64,000 nucleotides of DNA from Gammaproteobacteria bacterium (GTDB lineage Bacteria; Pseudomonadota; Gammaproteobacteria; Enterobacterales; Alteromonadaceae). Below, piece by piece: positions 63,118-64,000 of the stretch. Location of the stretch: contig JAAFAI010000001.1 of the NCBI GenBank assembly GCA_018222405.1, positions 248,001 through 312,000 of the forward strand. The letters are read 5' to 3'. Each line of letters opens with the position of its first letter. Position 1 is the first letter of the stretch. The position numbers and the translations under genes are program-made. The notes under the pieces were generated by a model. The model worked only from the letters and a program-made list of their open reading frames with translations. It was not told the origin of the DNA and made no database searches.

Positions 63118-63408
63118 ATGGCAATTCGTCCTTTACACGATCGCGTTATCGTCAAGCGCGCAGAGCAAGAAAGCAAATCTGCTGGCGGTATCGTATTGAC
63201 CGGTTCTGCGGCAGAAAAATCGACTCGCGGTGAAGTTATCGCTGTGGGCAACGGTCGCATTCTGGAGAATGGCGAAGTGAAAGCATTAGACGTAAAAGTC
63301 GGCGACACCGTTATTTTCAACGACGGTTACGGCGTAAAAACCGAGAAGCTGGACGATCAGGAAGTACTGATCATGAGCGAAAGCGACATTCTGGCAATCG
63401 TAGAATAA
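63118..63408 (+). CDS. groES: Co-chaperonin GroES
   Basis: A 96-residue GroES, which caps Gro[33 protein letters not shown] includes the mobile loop, with ILAIVE at the end. Start at ATG 63118 with CAGGAGA upstream; a longer frame from 63094 is not needed. 33 bp before groEL. Confidence 0.98.
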   Translation: MAIRPLHDRVIVKRAEQESKSAGGIVLTGSAAEKSTRGEVIAVGNGRILENGEVKALDVKVGDTVIFNDGYGVKTEKLDDQEVLIMSESDILAIVE

Positions 63409-63429
63409 GAACCCGTTTAACCGAATTAA

Positions 63430-64000
<571 letters not shown>

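Overview
The window looks like a chromosomal stretch from a marine or estuarine gammaproteobacterium of the Alteromonadales (Alteromonas-like). The evidence is the housekeeping gene set (prmA, aroQ-accB-accC, dsbD-cutA-fxsA, groESL), moderate GC content, a DUF3718-type small secreted protein, and a large TonB-receptor/pectin locus. No tRNA, rRNA, CRISPR array or complete insertion sequence was seen. There is one probable MITE-like element.

Layout. (1) 1-7.1 kb: prmA (cut by the left edge), an amidase lipoprotein, a Tat-exported HiPIP, a flavin reductase-like gene, small zinc/cysteine proteins, and a 711-residue fusion of a FAN1-like VRR-NUC nuclease with a DnaQ-like exonuclease. (2) 7.1-17.4 kb: a complete catechol meta-cleavage operon in the order dmpQBCDEFGHI, divergent from a DmpR/XylR-type sigma-54 activator. 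A textbook -24/-12 promoter and upstream activator palindromes lie between them. No ring hydroxylase is present. (3) 18.7-20.9 kb: the aroQ-accB-accC operon. (4) 21.2-31.9 kb: a ten-gene chemosensory operon (MCP, STAS, REC-PP2C-ATPase, cheY, cheA, cheW, PAS-MCP, cheR, cheD, cheB). It also contains a partner-switching module and a CheA whose linker is built from acidic-aromatic repeats. (5) 31.9-34.9 kb: cutA-dsbD and fxsA. (6) 35-62.9 kb: a pectin/rhamnogalacturonan utilisation locus. (7) 63.1 kb to the end: groES-groEL with a sigma-32 promoter.

How the pectin locus works. A TonB receptor, a pectin methylesterase, a GH28 polygalacturonase (with a one-base frameshift), a GH105 unsaturated uronyl hydrolase, a GH43 enzyme, a CE12 acetylesterase, a further esterase and a DUF4861 lipoprotein would release uronic acids at the cell surface and in the periplasm. 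A TRAP transporter would import them. KduI/KduD handle unsaturated uronates. UxaC, a UxuB-like reductase, UxaA, KdgK and KdgA convert galacturonate to pyruvate and glyceraldehyde 3-phosphate. A LacI-family gene sits among them, and four near-identical palindromes (core TGCYACCGGTRGCA) lie before kduD/DUF4861, uxaA, the TonB receptor and GH105, which suggests one local regulon. The locus lies between fxsA and groESL, genes that are close neighbours in Escherichia coli, so it looks like an insertion into conserved synteny. A 256-bp inverted-repeat element and a non-pectin cassette (hydrolase, LytS/LytTR pair, cytidylyltransferase, SDR) interrupt it.

The observations most worth following are the CheA repeats and the C-terminal acidic-aromatic tails in the chemotaxis operon, the VRR-NUC/exonuclease fusion, two candidate small RNAs with hairpin-linker-terminator architecture, the LacI operator set, and the structured MITE-like element.
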